Shown: positions 1-8,351 of the stretch, one piece after another
How the letters are laid out: every line of letters begins with the position of its first letter
Numbering within the stretch: position 1 is the first letter of the stretch
NCBI RefSeq assembly: GCF_020010905.1
Contig: NZ_JAGJBY010000001.1
Location: forward strand, 4,980,001 to 5,044,000
From: Streptomyces acidiscabies
GTDB taxonomy: Bacteria; Actinomycetota; Actinomycetes; Streptomycetales; Streptomycetaceae
Length of the DNA stretch: 64,000 nt
Reading direction: 5' to 3'
Position numbers and translations under genes: made by a program
Notes under the pieces: generated by a model
The model's input: only the letters and a program-made list of their open reading frames with translations
Database searches by the model: none
Told to the model about the DNA's origin: nothing

Positions 1-1
1 C

Positions 2-319
2 CCCCACTTGACCGTCGTCTGGATCAAACGAGACGGCGACGACCTCGTCTTCTCCACGACGGCGGACCGCGCCCAGGGCAAGAACCTGGCCCGCGACCCC
101 CGAGTCACGATCATGATCAGCCCCCCGGAGAACCCCTACACCTACGCGGAAATCCGAGGCACCGCCACCATCACCCCAGACCCGGACCGCGCCCTCCCCA
201 ACGAACTCTCCCTCAAATACACCGGCCAGGACTACGCCACGTTCAACCCGGCATCGAAGGAGGACGGCGACCGCGTCATCGTCCGCGTAACCCCAACAAA
301 GATCACCGGCCGCTTCTGA
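2..319 (+). CDS. PPOX-class F420-dependent oxidoreductase, 5' end missing
   Basis: The frame is open from base 2 to the TGA at 317-319, so the true start lies left of the window. The 105 visible residues begin PHLTVVWIKRDGDD and contain a split beta-barrel flavin/deazaflavin-binding pattern: VFSTTADR, NLARDPRVTIMI, AEIRGTATITPDP, and the C-terminal ending VRVTPTKITGRF. This is typical of the actinobacterial PPOX group (pyridoxamine-phosphate-oxidase fold) thought to use F420 or flavin. Members are about 130 residues long, so roughly 25-30 residues are missing. A TTG at 8-10 is in frame but unlikely to be the start, because the residues before it already match the family. The substrate cannot be told. 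It converges on the HxlR gene with an 10-base gap. Confidence 0.85.
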   Translation, partial: PHLTVVWIKRDGDDLVFSTTADRAQGKNLARDPRVTIMISPPENPYTYAEIRGTATITPDPDRALPNELSLKYTGQDYATFNPASKEDGDRVIVRVTPTKITGRF

Positions 320-329
320 CCCCACCGAC

Positions 330-776
330 TCAGGAAACCTTACGGACGGCGGCGCCCTCGGAGTCCAACCGCCGTCCGTCCACCGAGAACACCTCCAGCG
401 GGCGCAGCGGCTGTTCATGCCGCCTGTCCAGCAACTCCGAGTGCGGCTCGCCGGGTTCGAAGAAGTGCTGTTCGCCCCACTGCCGCAGCGCCACGATCAC
501 CGGAAACAGGTCCCTGCCCTTGGGCGTCAGGACGTACTCCCGATAGGCGCTCCCGTCCGACGCTGGGACGCTTTCGAGAACCCCACCGGCGACGAGAGCC
601 CGCAATCGGGCGGTGAGGATGTTCTTCGCGACCCCGAGGCTGCGCTGAAACTCACCGAAGCGCCGACTCCCGTCGAAGGCGTCACGGACGATCAGCAGGG
701 ACCACCAGTCGCCGATGGCATCGACGGAACGGGCGACGGGGCAGTCGCTGTCGTCGAACCGGGTTCTGGTGACCAT
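330..776 (-). CDS. HxlR-family transcriptional regulator
   Basis: This 148-residue protein starts with ATG at 774-776. It has the HxlR signature: an N-terminal Cys-Pro (residues 12-13, DDSDCPVARSVDAIGDWW), then the winged-helix core with RRFGEFQRSLGVAKNILTAR as the DNA-reading region and a wing ending in YREYVLTPKGRDL. HxlR proteins are small dimeric winged-helix regulators that often control a divergent exporter or redox gene and may sense thiol or electrophile stress through the conserved Cys. Here the divergent neighbour is an MFS transporter, and the 93-base gap carries two TTGCAA-centred elements, so control of that exporter is the simplest reading. The tail after about residue 110 (acidic, GEPHSELLDRRHEQPLRP) is typical of actinobacterial members. 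Confidence 0.9.
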   Translation of the reverse strand: MVTRTRFDDSDCPVARSVDAIGDWWSLLIVRDAFDGSRRFGEFQRSLGVAKNILTARLRALVAGGVLESVPASDGSAYREYVLTPKGRDLFPVIVALRQWGEQHFFEPGEPHSELLDRRHEQPLRPLEVFSVDGRRLDSEGAAVRKVS

Positions 777-797
777 GTCGTCCCTCGCTCCCTAGGT

Positions 798-845
798 GGT
801 TGCAACATGCTACCAGTGCTGGCTATCGTCCCCATCGGTTGCAAG
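798..845. promoter_or_regulatory. Paired TTGCAA elements, possible HxlR operator
   Basis: GGTTGCAAC at 798-806 and GGTTGCAAG at 837-845 lie 39 bases apart in the HxlR/MFS divergent gap. GTTGCAAC is a perfect palindrome. The position fits an operator for the adjacent HxlR regulator; binding is inferred only. Confidence 0.35.
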
Positions 846-869
846 TTGAAACCGAACCTTGGGGGTTGG

Positions 870-2093
870 ATGCCAGACACCATGGAGCAGCGCGCTTTCG
901 TGCTGTCCCGCCGCGTCGTCCTGCTGTTCGCCGTCGCCTGCGGAGCCTCGGTCGCCAACGTCTACTTCTCGCAGCCGCTGTTGGTGACCATGGGGCACGA
1001 CCTCGATATGAGCCCCGGGGCGATCGGGAGCGTCGTGACCCTCACGCATGTCGGGTACGCGCTCGGGCTGTTCTTCCTCGTGCCGCTGGGCGACGTGACC
1101 GACCGGCGGCGGCTGATCGTGGGGCAACTGGGCTTGCTCGTCGTGGCGTTGGGGGTGGTGGCCACGGCGCGTACGGCGGTGGTCCTGCTCGTCGGGATGG
1201 CCGCGACGGGGCTGTTCGCCGTGGTGACACAGACGTTGGTGGCCTTCGCGGCGTCACTGGCTCCCGCCGATGGGCGTGGGCGGGTCGTCGGGCTGGTCAC
1301 CGGCGGAGTGGTCGTCGGGATTCTGCTCGCGCGTACGGTGTCCGGCGTCATGGCCGATCTCGCGGGGTGGCGGTCCGTGTACGTCGTTTCGGCGGGGTGC
1401 GTCGCTGTGCTCGCCCTGGTGCTGTATCGGGTACTGCCGAGCGGCGATGGCGCTCCGGGCCTGCCGTACGGACAGCTCCTGCGCTCCACGGTGTCCCTGT
1501 TCGCGCGGGAACGGCTGCTGCGGGTCCGCGCGTTGTACGGGCTGCTGATCTTCGCCGCCTTCAGCACCCTGTGGAGCAGCGTCGCGCTCCCGCTCAGCTC
1601 CCTGTCGCACAGCGCGGTCGGGGCGTTGGGGCTGGTCGGGGTCGTGGGTGCGCTCGCGGCCGGTGTCGCGGGGCGGTTGAACGATCGCGGGCTGTCCCGG
1701 TGGACCACGGGCATCGCGCTGGCGCTGCTCGTCGTCTCGTGGCTGCCGTTGGCCTTCACTCGAAGTTCCTTGTGGGCCTTGGCCGTTGGGGTCGTGCTTC
1801 TCGATCTGGCTGTGCAGGCGGTGCACGTCACCAACCAGACGTTGATCTACGCGTCGCACCCGGACGCGGGCAGCCGGGTGATCGGGGGATACATGATCTT
1901 CTACTCGATCGGCAGCGGCGCCGGCGCCCTCGCCGCGACCTCCTTGTACGCGGTCGGAGGCTGGGGCGCCGTCTGTGTGCTGGGGGCGGTGTTCAGTGGG
2001 CTCGGGCTTGTGGTGTGGGTGTTCGAGCGCACGCTTCGGCAGGTGGAAGGGGCGGCTGTCCTACGCGACGTCCGGTCGTGTCATCAGGGGTGA
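870..2093 (+). CDS. MFS exporter (12 membrane segments)
   Basis: This major facilitator has 407 residues from the ATG at 870, which is preceded by GGGGG at 861-865. A second in-frame ATG at 882 lacks a ribosome site. The frame is open further upstream, but that part lies opposite the HxlR gene and does not look like protein. Segments from RRVVLLFAVACGASVANVYF onward give about 12 hydrophobic helices, with the MFS motif A loop LGDVTDRRRLIVG between helices 2 and 3. It resembles the drug/sugar efflux branch (AraJ/YnfM-like). It lies divergent from an HxlR regulator that probably represses it. The last 33 bases overlap the convergent serine hydrolase gene. The transported compound is unknown. 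Confidence 0.85.
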   Translation: MPDTMEQRAFVLSRRVVLLFAVACGASVANVYFSQPLLVTMGHDLDMSPGAIGSVVTLTHVGYALGLFFLVPLGDVTDRRRLIVGQLGLLVVALGVVATARTAVVLLVGMAATGLFAVVTQTLVAFAASLAPADGRGRVVGLVTGGVVVGILLARTVSGVMADLAGWRSVYVVSAGCVAVLALVLYRVLPSGDGAPGLPYGQLLRSTVSLFARERLLRVRALYGLLIFAAFSTLWSSVALPLSSLSHSAVGALGLVGVVGALAAGVAGRLNDRGLSRWTTGIALALLVVSWLPLAFTRSSLWALAVGVVLLDLAVQAVHVTNQTLIYASHPDAGSRVIGGYMIFYSIGSGAGALAATSLYAVGGWGAVCVLGAVFSGLGLVVWVFERTLRQVEGAAVLRDVRSCHQG

Positions 2094-3485
2094 CCGTACG
2101 TGGAGTTCCAGGCTGGGGCCGGTGAGAGGCGTGGTGCTCCACCGGGCCGTGGCGATCCCCGTGCCGGTGTCGATGGTTACGCGGACGCGGTGCGGGGTGG
2201 TGATGACGTACAGGTCGGCTGTGAAGTGGGTGTCCTGCCATGCTCCGGTTGCGAGGATGGGGCGGCCGAGGGGAGCGCTTTCGTGCCAGTCGGTGTGGCC
2301 CACCTTGATGTTCGGGAGCGGATCGAACCGTAGTAGCCAGCCGCCGTCGGTGGGGGCGACGGTCACTGTCGTGCCGTCGGGGAGTGCCGAGCCCTCGGCG
2401 GAGGCGTCCAGGGTTGCGGTGACCAGGTGTTGAGGGTTGGGCGAGCCCGGTATCGGTGGTAGCGACAGGTGTCGTAGGCGATCGGCTAGGAGTTCGTCGT
2501 CCTGGGCGCTTGGGCCGTGGTCCATGGCGGGGAGCAGGTGCTCCCAGAGGGCGTCGAAGATGTCCTGGGTCTCTGCCTGGGCGGTCACCGCGATCACGAG
2601 GTCGTGGGACGGGACCACCACGCACTGCTGGCCGAAGGCGCCGTGGCCGTGGTAGCCGTGGCGGGACATCCAGAACTGGTAGCCGTAGCCGCAGGTGAAG
2701 TCGGCGTTGTTCGGTCCGTCTTCGGTCGGGAGGGTGTCGATGTGGCGTGTGGTCGCGAGGTCGATCCACTCGCTCGGGACGAGCTGCTCGTCGCCCCACC
2801 TGCCTCCGCGCAGCAGCAGTTCGCCGAAGGCGGCGACGGACTCGGTCGTCAGGTGGAGTCCGTGGAAGCCGAAGGCGGCGCCACTGGCCACGCGGTCCCA
2901 CTCGGCGTGGTCGATGCCCATCGGCCTGAAGAGGCGGTCGTCGAGGAACTGCGGAAGGTCGAGGCCCGTGACCCGTTCCACCATCCGGGCCAGGACGAAG
3001 GTGGTCGCGTTGTCGTAGGTGTGCCGCGTTCCGACCGCCGTGAACGGCAGGCGCAGGAAGCCCCTCACCAAGTCGTCCGGCTCCAGCTCCCATGCCTCGG
3101 TGAGGCTGTCCACGGGATGCCCGGCCGTCATGGACAGCAGATGGTGGACGGTGATGCGGCTGCCCTGCTCCGAGATGTCGGCCGGGACGTGGTCCGGCAG
3201 CACGTCCACCACACGATCGTCCAGCGCGAGCAGCCCGTCGGCGATCGCGAGCCCCACCGCGATCGACGTGAACGACTTGGTCAGCGAGTACAGCAGGTGC
3301 GGACGGTCGGCCGAGTACGGCGCCCACCAGCCCTCGGCGACGACGTGGCCCCGGTGGACGACCATGAGCGAGTGACACTCGACGGCCCGCGCTTCGAGCT
3401 GGTCCAGCAGCAGGGAGATCGAACGGGACGAGATCCCGGACGCGGCCGGTGTCGAACGGGGGAGGAGGGGGCGTTGAGGAGACAT
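2061..3485 (-). CDS. Serine hydrolase of the beta-lactamase/PBP fold
   Basis: This 474-residue protein with an ATG start has the class C beta-lactamase/esterase layout. The SxxK nucleophile motif is S67-L-T-K70 (LLYSLTKSFTS), and the second catalytic motif is Y157-D-N159 (RHTYDNATT). Between and after them are family landmarks such as ITVHHLLSMTAG, LFRPMGIDHAEW and FGQQCVVVPSHDLV. No signal peptide is seen, so it is probably cytoplasmic. The C-terminal 130 residues form the extra beta-rich domain common in actinobacterial serine hydrolases of this group. Members act as esterases, amidases or peptidases; the substrate here is unknown. Its 3' end overlaps the convergent MFS gene by 33 bases. 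No strong ribosome site precedes the ATG. Confidence 0.85.
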   Translation of the reverse strand: MSPQRPLLPRSTPAASGISSRSISLLLDQLEARAVECHSLMVVHRGHVVAEGWWAPYSADRPHLLYSLTKSFTSIAVGLAIADGLLALDDRVVDVLPDHVPADISEQGSRITVHHLLSMTAGHPVDSLTEAWELEPDDLVRGFLRLPFTAVGTRHTYDNATTFVLARMVERVTGLDLPQFLDDRLFRPMGIDHAEWDRVASGAAFGFHGLHLTTESVAAFGELLLRGGRWGDEQLVPSEWIDLATTRHIDTLPTEDGPNNADFTCGYGYQFWMSRHGYHGHGAFGQQCVVVPSHDLVIAVTAQAETQDIFDALWEHLLPAMDHGPSAQDDELLADRLRHLSLPPIPGSPNPQHLVTATLDASAEGSALPDGTTVTVAPTDGGWLLRFDPLPNIKVGHTDWHESAPLGRPILATGAWQDTHFTADLYVITTPHRVRVTIDTGTGIATARWSTTPLTGPSLELHVRSPLMTRPDVA

Positions 3486-3544
3486 ACCGACTTTCTAGCG
3501 AATCCACGCGGTCCGGTTCGACCGGGTTTCCGGGCGTGCCGTGC

Positions 3545-5272
3545 TCATTCCTGCGAGAGATGCCTCGGCGGTAGCGTGCCGCGGGTGACGTCGGCATAGC
3601 CCTCGCCGGGTCCCGCCGGGCGGCTCCAGGGGCGGGGGACGAGGGTGTGGAGGCGGCCGTGGAAGAGGGCTTGGCGGGGGAGCTGGACGCCGAACTCGGC
3701 CCCAAGGAACTCCAACACACGCCGCTCGTCCAGGGGTTCGGGGTTCAGGGACGGCGGTATCGGCCCGGTGCGGTGCACCTCGTCGCCCCGGACCGTGAAC
3801 GCGTACCGCTCCTCGCCGTTCTCCGCCACGGAGAGGTGGAACAGGGGGCTGTCGTCGGACTCGCGCCAGAGGGCGATGGCACGGGTGCCGGCGGAAGCCG
3901 CCGGGGCCGGGGAGACGAAGCGGGGTTCGTAGAAGCGTTGGTGCGGGGCGGCCTCGAAGGCGAAGCTCCAGTCCGGACCGGCGCGCCCGACGGCGGAGCG
4001 GGGCTCGTCGAGGTGAGCCTCCCAGTACGTCATCGGTTCACCGAGAGCGGCGCCACCGATTCGTGCGGGGAGGTCCGTGGGGTCGACCCCCTCGACCAGA
4101 ATCAGTCGGTACGACGACAGGCGGTCGGCGGAGTCCGGGTCCGCCAGCCAGGACAGGCCCGGCGGATCGAGGTCGGGCGTGGGAGACGGGACCTCGCCGG
4201 TCTCGCCGGCCCTGGGGGTGGCGAGGAGTTCGCGGCACCGCTCCGGGGTGCACACCGGGCCGAGGACCGGGTCGGCGAGGAGGCCCAGCGGCGCGAGGAG
4301 GTCGGGGCCTACGGGGCGCCACTCGGGGAGCGCCGCGCGCAGGATGCGCCAAGCCGCGTCCGTGTCGCCCCAGCGGGCCGACTCGCGGGCCTCCTCGACG
4401 GCCTCGCCGAAAGGGCCGGGCGCCGTGTAGCGGAGGTCGTCGTCGGTTCGCCGGTGCCCCATACGGAGTCGCTCGGCGGCGAGCGCGGGCCGGACCTCCG
4501 GCTGGTAGAGGGGGTCGGCGGCGAGGGTGCCGAACGACACCGTGTACGTCTCTCCCGACAGGTACTTGAGCTGGTCGCGCAACTCCGTCGCCAGCGGTCT
4601 GCCGTACTCGTATGCCTCGTCGAGAGCCGCCCGCGCCTCCTCGTACCGCCCCCGCAACGCGTCGACACGCGCCCCCGAGACCGCCGCATCCTGCGCCAGA
4701 GTCGTGGAGTTGACGAACTCCGGGCCCAAGGAGTGCGCGGACATGCTGTGGAACTGCCGGTACATCGCTTCCATGAACCCCGCGAAGGACCCGTACCGCA
4801 CTGGGCCTTCTCCTCGCCAACTCGCGTAGTCGTAGCAGGCCCACTCGCCGTCCGAGTCGACGTCGCCGGGGTCCAGCAGGACGTTCGTCAGGTCCGACTC
4901 GGTCTCCAGCTGAAGCGCCCGCTCCCACATCCCGGCCTCCAGTACCTCCTCCGGCGTGGACCGCTCGTCCAACTCGCCCCGGTACATCTCGCCCAACCCC
5001 GCGTCATCGGAGTACGGCCCCACCTCGTCGACCCCGGCGAGCCGCCACACGAAACTCCCCGCGTGCAGCCACCCGTCACTCACGGCGAGGAAGCCACGGT
5101 ACGAAGGCGGCAGCCGACACCCGAGCCGCTCCTCCAGCGCGGAGATCCGCTCCTCGGAGGCCCCGGCGAACCCCAGCCACCGCGCGTCCAGCTCCGGCGA
5201 CGGCTCATCGGAGGCGTCGGCCCACTCCTCGCTCCACCGGGTGAGAAAGGGACGCCAGTCGGAATTCCTCAT
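3545..5272 (-). CDS. SMI1/KNR4 (SUKH-type) family protein
   Basis: This protein has 575 residues from an ATG. Residues about 25-190 carry the SMI1/KNR4 fold: ISALEERLGCRLPPSYRGFL, SDGW, and FVWRLAGVDEVGPY, followed by ALQLETESDLTNVLLDPGDVDSDGEW and FAGFMEAMYRQF. The remaining ~380 residues are not recognised; they are rich in Glu, Asp, Arg and Pro and contain an aromatic/acidic stretch near the C-terminus. SMI1/KNR4 domains occur in immunity proteins against secreted toxins and in other regulatory proteins. No toxin gene is adjacent, so an immunity role is only a possibility. The extended C-terminus makes it longer than the minimal family (~150-200 residues). Confidence 0.75.
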   Translation of the reverse strand: MRNSDWRPFLTRWSEEWADASDEPSPELDARWLGFAGASEERISALEERLGCRLPPSYRGFLAVSDGWLHAGSFVWRLAGVDEVGPYSDDAGLGEMYRGELDERSTPEEVLEAGMWERALQLETESDLTNVLLDPGDVDSDGEWACYDYASWRGEGPVRYGSFAGFMEAMYRQFHSMSAHSLGPEFVNSTTLAQDAAVSGARVDALRGRYEEARAALDEAYEYGRPLATELRDQLKYLSGETYTVSFGTLAADPLYQPEVRPALAAERLRMGHRRTDDDLRYTAPGPFGEAVEEARESARWGDTDAAWRILRAALPEWRPVGPDLLAPLGLLADPVLGPVCTPERCRELLATPRAGETGEVPSPTPDLDPPGLSWLADPDSADRLSSYRLILVEGVDPTDLPARIGGAALGEPMTYWEAHLDEPRSAVGRAGPDWSFAFEAAPHQRFYEPRFVSPAPAASAGTRAIALWRESDDSPLFHLSVAENGEERYAFTVRGDEVHRTGPIPPSLNPEPLDERRVLEFLGAEFGVQLPRQALFHGRLHTLVPRPWSRPAGPGEGYADVTRGTLPPRHLSQE

Positions 5273-5346
5273 ACCCGCATCGTGACACCCGGCACTGACA
5301 ACGCCCCCTGACCAGCGAAGACGGCCGCCTCAAGCCACCCCCCACC

Positions 5347-6321
5347 TCAGGGCAACAACCGAGGCACCACCCGCACATAAACCACCATCCCCACCACCTC
5401 CACCAACGTCTGCGTCACCACAACCACCCCCGCCACAGCCAACCCCTCCGGCAGAGCCAACGCCAACGGCAACACAACCAGCGAATTCCGCGTAGCTCCC
5501 GTGAACACGATCGCCCGCCCATCCCGAGCCCCCAGCCGAAACAGCCGCACAACCCCCAACGCCGCGAACGGCATCACCACCAGGAAGACGACGTAGAACG
5601 GCACAACACGCGCGACATTCCCCAACCACCCCGACCCGTCACCCACCTTGGGCACCTGAGAGGCAACGACGGTAAGCAGAACGGCAACCATCAACGGCAC
5701 CATCGTCACCCCCGCCCCCTCCACGAACCGCCGCCCGACCACACGCCGCGCCCCCCACGCCTGCGTGAGCCACGCCAACACCAACGGCACGACGATCAGC
5801 ACAACGAACGCCTCAAGAAACGGCCCGGCATCGACGACATCCGAGAGATCGGGCCCCATGAAGAGAAACAGGTATCCCGGCAGAAGAACCATCTGCGCAA
5901 GAAGCAGCAACGGCGTAGCAGCGAGAAGCCGTTCACTGCTGCCACCCGCCAGCCCACTGAAGACGATGACGTAGTCGACACAAGGAGCGAGCAGAACGAG
6001 CAGCACACCGAGCCGGACAGCCTGATCACCGGGGAGGAACGCGAACATCGCGGCGACCACAAGGGGTACGACGACGAAGTTCACCACCAGCGCCGCCCCC
6101 AGAAACCGGCCCGCCCGCGCGGAGCGGACCAGTTCGGCGGCGGGCACCTGGAGGAACGTCACGTACAGGAGCGCGGCGAGCACAGGGTTGATCGCGTGCT
6201 CAAGTCCGGGCCCCGCACCGGGCGCGCCCCAGCCGATCACCGCCCCGACGGCCAGCGCCCCGACGTACAAGGCGACTTGGTGACGTTCCATGCCGGTGAC
6301 CAGGGCAGAGAGGGAAGGCAA
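5347..6321 (-). CDS. ACR3/BASS-superfamily transporter (arsenic resistance type)
   Basis: This is a polytopic membrane protein with about ten hydrophobic helices. The segment LLAPCVDYVIVFSGLAGGSSE matches the conserved Cys-containing helix of ACR3 arsenite exporters, in the bile acid:Na+ symporter superfamily. The start is taken as TTG at 6321, because AGGAG lies 8 bases upstream. A GTG at 6330 would abut that ribosome site, and an ATG at 6291 would also keep all helices. From 6321 the protein is 324 residues with the key Cys at about 114. No arsR or arsC gene is next to it, so arsenite export is a family-based guess; other anions are possible. Confidence 0.75.
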   Translation of the reverse strand: MPSLSALVTGMERHQVALYVGALAVGAVIGWGAPGAGPGLEHAINPVLAALLYVTFLQVPAAELVRSARAGRFLGAALVVNFVVVPLVVAAMFAFLPGDQAVRLGVLLVLLAPCVDYVIVFSGLAGGSSERLLAATPLLLLAQMVLLPGYLFLFMGPDLSDVVDAGPFLEAFVVLIVVPLVLAWLTQAWGARRVVGRRFVEGAGVTMVPLMVAVLLTVVASQVPKVGDGSGWLGNVARVVPFYVVFLVVMPFAALGVVRLFRLGARDGRAIVFTGATRNSLVVLPLALALPEGLAVAGVVVVTQTLVEVVGMVVYVRVVPRLLP

Positions 6322-6566
6322 CGGAAGCACTCCTGAGGACGGACGAACACCCCGACCGTACCCGTTGACTCAGCAGCACCCCGCCCCCACGTGTGCTAGA
6401 CGTAAGCCGCGCCGGTCTGACCCGTGAACTCGGGTACGTCGGCGTCATGTCCGCCGCCGCGTTCAAGGACCCCGAACTCGTCGGCTGGACACAAATGATC
6501 GGTGCGGGTCAGTGTCCCCGCATCGGCCCCCGCAGCACCCTCGTACTCCACAGGAGCTGACACACG

Positions 6567-7307
6567 ATGCTCTTCTCCACCACCCTCGGTCCCGCCGACG
6601 CTCCGACCGTGCTGTTCGTGCACGGCTGGGGCGGCGACGGGCGCGAATGGTCGTACCACGCCGAGGAGCTGGCGCAGCGGTACCGGGTGATCGTCCCCGA
6701 CCTGCGCGGCCACGGCCGCTCGCCGGTCCCGGACACGGGGTACACACCCCGGGAGATGGCGGACGACCTGGCGACGCTCGTCCAGGACCCGGTGACCGCC
6801 GTCGGTCACTCCATGGGAGTCCAGATCGTCAACCTCCTCGCCGTCCACCACCCCCACCTCGTCCACTCGGTCGTCGCCCTCGACCCGGCGCACGGCGCGA
6901 CAGGCGCCGAAGTCGACGCCATCCCGGCCAGATCAGCGCACTTCGAGGCCCAAGGCTCCCGCGCCGCAGCCGAGTTCATGTCCGGCGCCTTCTCCCCACA
7001 GGCTCCCACCGGCCTGCGCACCGCCCACCTCCGCACGATGCTGGGCACGCCGGACCACGTCATCTCCCAGGCGTACGCGGGGATGTACGTCGGCCCCGAC
7101 GCGATCGGCGTGCGCCCGCTGACCGAGGCGTTCCTCCGGCTGCGCACGCAACCGGCGTTGACCGTCTGGACGTTGGCGGAGGCCGCCGCGTGGGAGGAGG
7201 GAACCCAGCGCTCGCGGGTCGAGCACTGGCCCGGCGTCGGGCATTACGTGCACGAGGAGCAACCGGCGCGCACGCTACGGCTGATCCGGGAGTGGATGGA
7301 CCGTTGA
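6567..7307 (+). CDS. Alpha/beta hydrolase
   Basis: This 246-residue protein begins at an ATG with AGGAG about ten bases upstream. It has the oxyanion HGW motif (VLFVHGWGGDGREW, residues 15-28), the nucleophile elbow G80-H-S82-M-G, and a C-terminal catalytic His at 226 (GVGHYVHEEQP). The cap region has a Phe/Ala-rich segment. There is no signal peptide, so it is cytoplasmic. It has the size and layout of small-molecule ester/lactone hydrolases and haloalkane dehalogenase-like enzymes; the substrate is unknown. It stands alone: the upstream 245-base gap (6322-6566) is intergenic with nothing else recognised, and a hairpin follows the stop. Confidence 0.85.
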   Translation: MLFSTTLGPADAPTVLFVHGWGGDGREWSYHAEELAQRYRVIVPDLRGHGRSPVPDTGYTPREMADDLATLVQDPVTAVGHSMGVQIVNLLAVHHPHLVHSVVALDPAHGATGAEVDAIPARSAHFEAQGSRAAAEFMSGAFSPQAPTGLRTAHLRTMLGTPDHVISQAYAGMYVGPDAIGVRPLTEAFLRLRTQPALTVWTLAEAAAWEEGTQRSRVEHWPGVGHYVHEEQPARTLRLIREWMDR

Positions 7308-7330
7308 CCCGGGATCGGTGTGCGAGCGAA

Positions 7331-7374
7331 ACGGGTCGACTCGTAGGTGAGTACGGCTACTCATGCCGACCCGT
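7331..7374 (+). terminator. Two-tier hairpin after the hydrolase gene
   Basis: Outer arms ACGGGTCG (7331-7338) and CGACCCGT (7367-7374) pair perfectly. Inner arms TGAGTA (7348-7353) and TACTCA (7358-7363) close on a 4-base loop. It lies 24 bases after the stop codon. There is no U-run, as is usual in Streptomyces. Confidence 0.45.
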
Positions 7375-7427
7375 GCCGCGCCGAGGACGATGAACGAAAG
7401 ACGGCGTGAGCGGGGGAGTCCGAGGGC

Positions 7428-8180
7428 ATGGGCAGATTTCTGGGTGCGGTGGCGGCGGTCGTCGCGGCGGTGGCGGCGCTGGTCTTCGCCTATGTGGCGG
7501 GAGCGCCGAGCGCGGTGGTGTTCGCCGTCGGCGCGGGCGTGCTGAGCCTGCTGTGGCTCACGCTCCTGCTGACCCTGCCGTGGAACCTGTACTTCCGCGC
7601 CCACACCGTCCTCGCCGAGATCGCCGTCAGCCGGGAGAAGGGCATCGAGGTCTCCCCGGCCCGCGACGCCGAGGCCGCGCGCATCGCCCGGCTGATGCTG
7701 CGCACGGCCGTCGCCGGTCACCTCCTGACGGCGGCGGTCGTCCTCGCGGTCACCTGGGCCACCGGCGGCTTCACGGGGTACTGGTTCGCCGGGTTCTTCC
7801 TGCTCAGCACCCTCTTCCGGCCCGCCGGGGCGTACTTCGGCCAGCTCCGGCGCCGCCTGCGGACCCTCCTGCGGGAAGTCACCCACCCCCGCGACGACGT
7901 CGTCGACCTCCGCACCCGCCTCGCCCGCACCGAGGCCGCGCACAAGGTCCTGGAGGACAAGGCGGAGGAACAGTACCGGGCCCTCGCCGAACTCCGGCGC
8001 ACGGTCGACGCGTTGACGATGGTCACGTACGAACGGGCCGAGGAGACCGACCGCCGGCTCACCGCGCTGGGGCGGGAGTTCGAGGCGACGGTGAACCGGC
8101 TCACCGACAACAAGGAGATCATCGCGGGGGTGAAGGCGTTTCTGCGGCTGCTGCGGGCGCCGGATGTGACGGGAGGGTGA
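7428..8180 (+). CDS. Membrane protein with C-terminal coiled coil, function unknown
   Basis: The start is an ATG with a purine-rich site (GGGGGAG and GAGGG) upstream; the protein is 250 residues. Residues 1-25 and 27-50 form two hydrophobic helices, and two more lie at about 95-115 and 118-135, with a basic loop between. From about 145 the protein becomes charged and helical: LRTRLARTEAAHKVLEDKAEEQ, then ALAELRRTVDAL and RLTALGREFEATVNRLTDN, consistent with a cytoplasmic coiled coil. I do not recognise a named family. The layout, with helices anchoring a long coiled coil, suggests a scaffold or sensor-like membrane protein, but nothing in the sequence fixes the role. It sits between two unrelated genes and may be monocistronic. 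Confidence 0.65.
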   Translation: MGRFLGAVAAVVAAVAALVFAYVAGAPSAVVFAVGAGVLSLLWLTLLLTLPWNLYFRAHTVLAEIAVSREKGIEVSPARDAEAARIARLMLRTAVAGHLLTAAVVLAVTWATGGFTGYWFAGFFLLSTLFRPAGAYFGQLRRRLRTLLREVTHPRDDVVDLRTRLARTEAAHKVLEDKAEEQYRALAELRRTVDALTMVTYERAEETDRRLTALGREFEATVNRLTDNKEIIAGVKAFLRLLRAPDVTGG

Positions 8181-8293
8181 GCGTGTATCCGGTGCCGGTT
8201 CGGTGTGCCTCAACTGGGCGTGCCGGGCCGGGACTTGCCGGTCGTCGTGGTGCGCTGTGGCCGAGGGCATCCGCCAGGCGGGTAAATCAAGAC

Positions 8294-8322
8294 TTACCTT
8301 TGGGCGCCGCCACCCCCATAGT
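8294..8322 (+). promoter_or_regulatory. Possible promoter for the HelR-type gene
   Basis: TTACCT (8294-8299), a 17-base spacer and CATAGT (8317-8322) lie 30 bases before the start codon. The -10 is good and the -35 poor. I looked for the inverted-repeat element described upstream of rifamycin-induced genes and could not convince myself of one. Confidence 0.3.
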
Positions 8323-8351
8323 GGTGAGCCGCACCCAGAGGAGGCCCCCCG

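Noticed and set aside
8181..8351. Rifamycin-associated element upstream of the HelR-type gene
   Set aside because: I could not find a convincing inverted repeat matching such an element; only a weak promoter is seen.
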